Assembly: GCA_032160945.1 (NCBI GenBank) | Contig: JAVHTL010000007.1 | Length of the DNA stretch: 42,276 bases | Direction: 5' to 3' (one strand) | DNA from: Fervidibacter sp032160945 | Lineage (GTDB): Bacteria > Armatimonadota > Fervidibacteria > Fervidibacterales > Fervidibacteraceae | Shown: positions 41,188 to 42,276 of the stretch, in pieces | Layout: each line of letters starts with the position of its first letter | Numbering within the stretch: the stretch's first letter is position 1 | Notes under the pieces: model-generated | Databases searched by the model: none | What the model saw: the letters and a program-made list of their open reading frames with translations, nothing else | What the model was told of the DNA's origin: nothing | Program-made: the position numbers and the translations under genes

Positions 41188-42276
41188 TTAATGCCCCGCA
41201 AATTTGTGCAGATGGCGCAGCAGCCAATCCGTGGCGATTTTTTCGCTTTCAGGTCCGTGCATCAGCAACTTCCCGTAGAATTTGAATGCCAACTCAACTT
41301 CATAGCCGCCTTCCTCATACGCTTTCGCCGTCGGCAAGTAGCCAATGCAACCGTTGGTGTAGCCGAGAGCAATGGTGCGGACAAATGGAGATTGGGACTT
41401 GACATTCAATCCAATCTCAGCAAAAGTTTCGCTTGCAAGGGAGGCAAAAGCGACATTGCCAACCCGCAAAACTTGTGCGTTCATCGGTTGATGGTTTGGC
41501 AGTGAGTTCTCCCCTAATGCATTCAAAACCTGTTTTGCCCATTCGGCTTCGCAGAACCTCCGTTGGGCTTCGCCCAACCTCCCTTCCCGTTTCGCCAAAT
41601 TTGCGGACTCACGAAATTGTTTGTAATGCTCACGCAACTGCTTCGTCGTTGGTGGTGGCATAAGCGGCAACTTCAGTGTCCCAACAACTCCCGCTATCGT
41701 TTCGCCTTCAACGGGTTCCGCTTTCAACATCGCTTGCGCCACACCAGTTGCTAACTCACGCCCTAACTTCTGAGCAATTTCAAAACTTCCCCGCTCCCTT
41801 GGGTTGATGTCACCGCAGCAACCTTGCAAAAACATTGTCAAGGCATGTCCGCTAAAGAAATCTTCAACTGCTTGGCGGGCAAAATGGACGAAATCCGCTG
41901 TGACGGCGTAATTGTCTTGACCAAGCACAACTGGGTGACAAGCGTAAGAAAAAGCAACGAGCCAGAAATCGCTTCCTTTAGGGTTTGCAGCCAAAACGCT
42001 CACTTGTGGGTCAATAGCCCCTTCAGGGTTTTGCCCGATCACGATGCGACCTTCCGAAGTCCGTTGGCGTCGGTTAATTCCGATGTGGCTTTCAGAAGTC
42101 CCGAAGAAAAGTTGAGATTCCATCAAACTGTCACAAGCCAACTTGACGGCAGTTGCTGCCTTCCGCATTGTCAAGTCAAGGTAAGCGGGGTCAGGGACTC
42201 CCATGCAGGAGGGGGCAAGTTCGCCGACTGCAGGTGCGGAGTGGGTGTGGGAGCAATTGATTAGCAAGTTTTGGGG
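41188..42276 (-). CDS. Neutral/alkaline ceramidase-like enzyme, 5' end outside the window
   Basis: About 360 residues of the C-terminal part are visible; the frame is open to the edge, so the true start is beyond base 42276. NCSHTHSAPAVG near the visible start corresponds to the THTH metal motif of the family, FSYACHPVVLGQDNYAVTADFVHF matches the next metal and substrate loop, FLQGCCGDINPRERG aligns with QGASGDV in the first copy, and the C-terminal GYTNGCIGYLPTAKAYEEGGYEVE matches the family. It resembles the gene at 27686-29113 but is not a close copy. It is convergent with dtd, ending 11 bases after it. Confidence 0.85.
   Translation of the reverse strand, partial: PQNLLINCSHTHSAPAVGELAPSCMGVPDPAYLDLTMRKAATAVKLACDSLMESQLFFGTSESHIGINRRQRTSEGRIVIGQNPEGAIDPQVSVLAANPKGSDFWLVAFSYACHPVVLGQDNYAVTADFVHFARQAVEDFFSGHALTMFLQGCCGDINPRERGSFEIAQKLGRELATGVAQAMLKAEPVEGETIAGVVGTLKLPLMPPPTTKQLREHYKQFRESANLAKREGRLGEAQRRFCEAEWAKQVLNALGENSLPNHQPMNAQVLRVGNVAFASLASETFAEIGLNVKSQSPFVRTIALGYTNGCIGYLPTAKAYEEGGYEVELAFKFYGKLLMHGPESEKIATDWLLRHLHKFAGH

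Noticed and set aside
40584..41201. A 205-codon minus-strand frame over dtd
   Set aside because: It is antisense to dtd, which has intact family motifs.
1..42276. CRISPR arrays, tRNA or rRNA genes, transposases, phage genes
   Set aside because: I saw no regular direct repeats with unique spacers, no tRNA-like cloverleaf with a T-arm GTTC motif in the intergenic gaps, and no transposase or integrase motifs.

Overview
The window carries about 34 protein genes and no RNA genes that I could find. The likely source is a Gram-negative-type aerobic bacterium of the Armatimonadota (Fervidibacter-like) or the Planctomycetota/PVC neighbourhood. This is inferred from the DUF1549/DUF1553 - DUF1501 - PPC-domain cassette, the DUF5107-TPR protein, ceramidase-like enzymes without export signals, many TIM-barrel sugar isomerase and Gfo/Idh/MocA genes, strong AAGGAGG ribosome sites, and short palindromic or G-rich repeats lying between and inside genes. 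No 16S or other marker is present, so the placement is tentative.

Layout: (1) 1-1949, + strand, the end of a large membrane protein and purC. (2) 2012-4708, - strand, a DUF72 protein, a Tat-exported sugar-isomerase-like protein and an MthK-like K+ channel. (3) 4794-5972, + strand, a MoeB/ThiF adenylyltransferase-rhodanese fusion. (4) 5993-8624, - strand, an unrecognised protein with an internal duplication, then a KhtTU-type K+/H+ antiporter pair. (5) 9024-15279, + strand, a respiratory block: an octaheme cytochrome resembling hydroxylamine oxidoreductase, a zinc-ribbon monohaem cytochrome, a cupredoxin-like protein, and subunits II and I of a haem-copper oxidase. (6) 15571-20605, + strand, a fatty-acid synthesis cluster (fabD, a nucleotidyltransferase-HEPN fusion, fabG, acpP, fabF) followed by rnc. 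(7) 20648-21196, - strand, a THEP1-type NTPase.

(8) 21368-29113, + strand, a sugar-isomerase-like protein, two amidohydrolase-fold proteins without the usual metal ligands, a TPR protein, an M28 peptidase with PA and PDZ domains, a CDGSH protein, holA and a ceramidase-like enzyme. (9) 29059-39540, - strand, from upstream to downstream: DUF1549/1553, DUF1501, PPC-domain protein, HAD phosphatase, a palindromic repeat array, DUF2007 and DUF5107-TPR. (10) 39796-42276, a Gfo/Idh/MocA oxidoreductase and dtd on +, then a second ceramidase-like gene on - that runs off the window.

The most interesting item is block 5, which reads as a self-contained route for electrons from an exported multihaem enzyme through small haem and copper carriers to a CuA oxidase. 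Next are the nucleotidyltransferase-HEPN protein locked into the fab operon by a 4-base overlap, the paired amidohydrolase-like proteins that have lost their metal sites, and the alternating hairpin array at 32449-32638, where two forms of one 25-base element differ by paired, stem-preserving changes. G-rich short repeats have also been translated inside the DUF5107-TPR gene.
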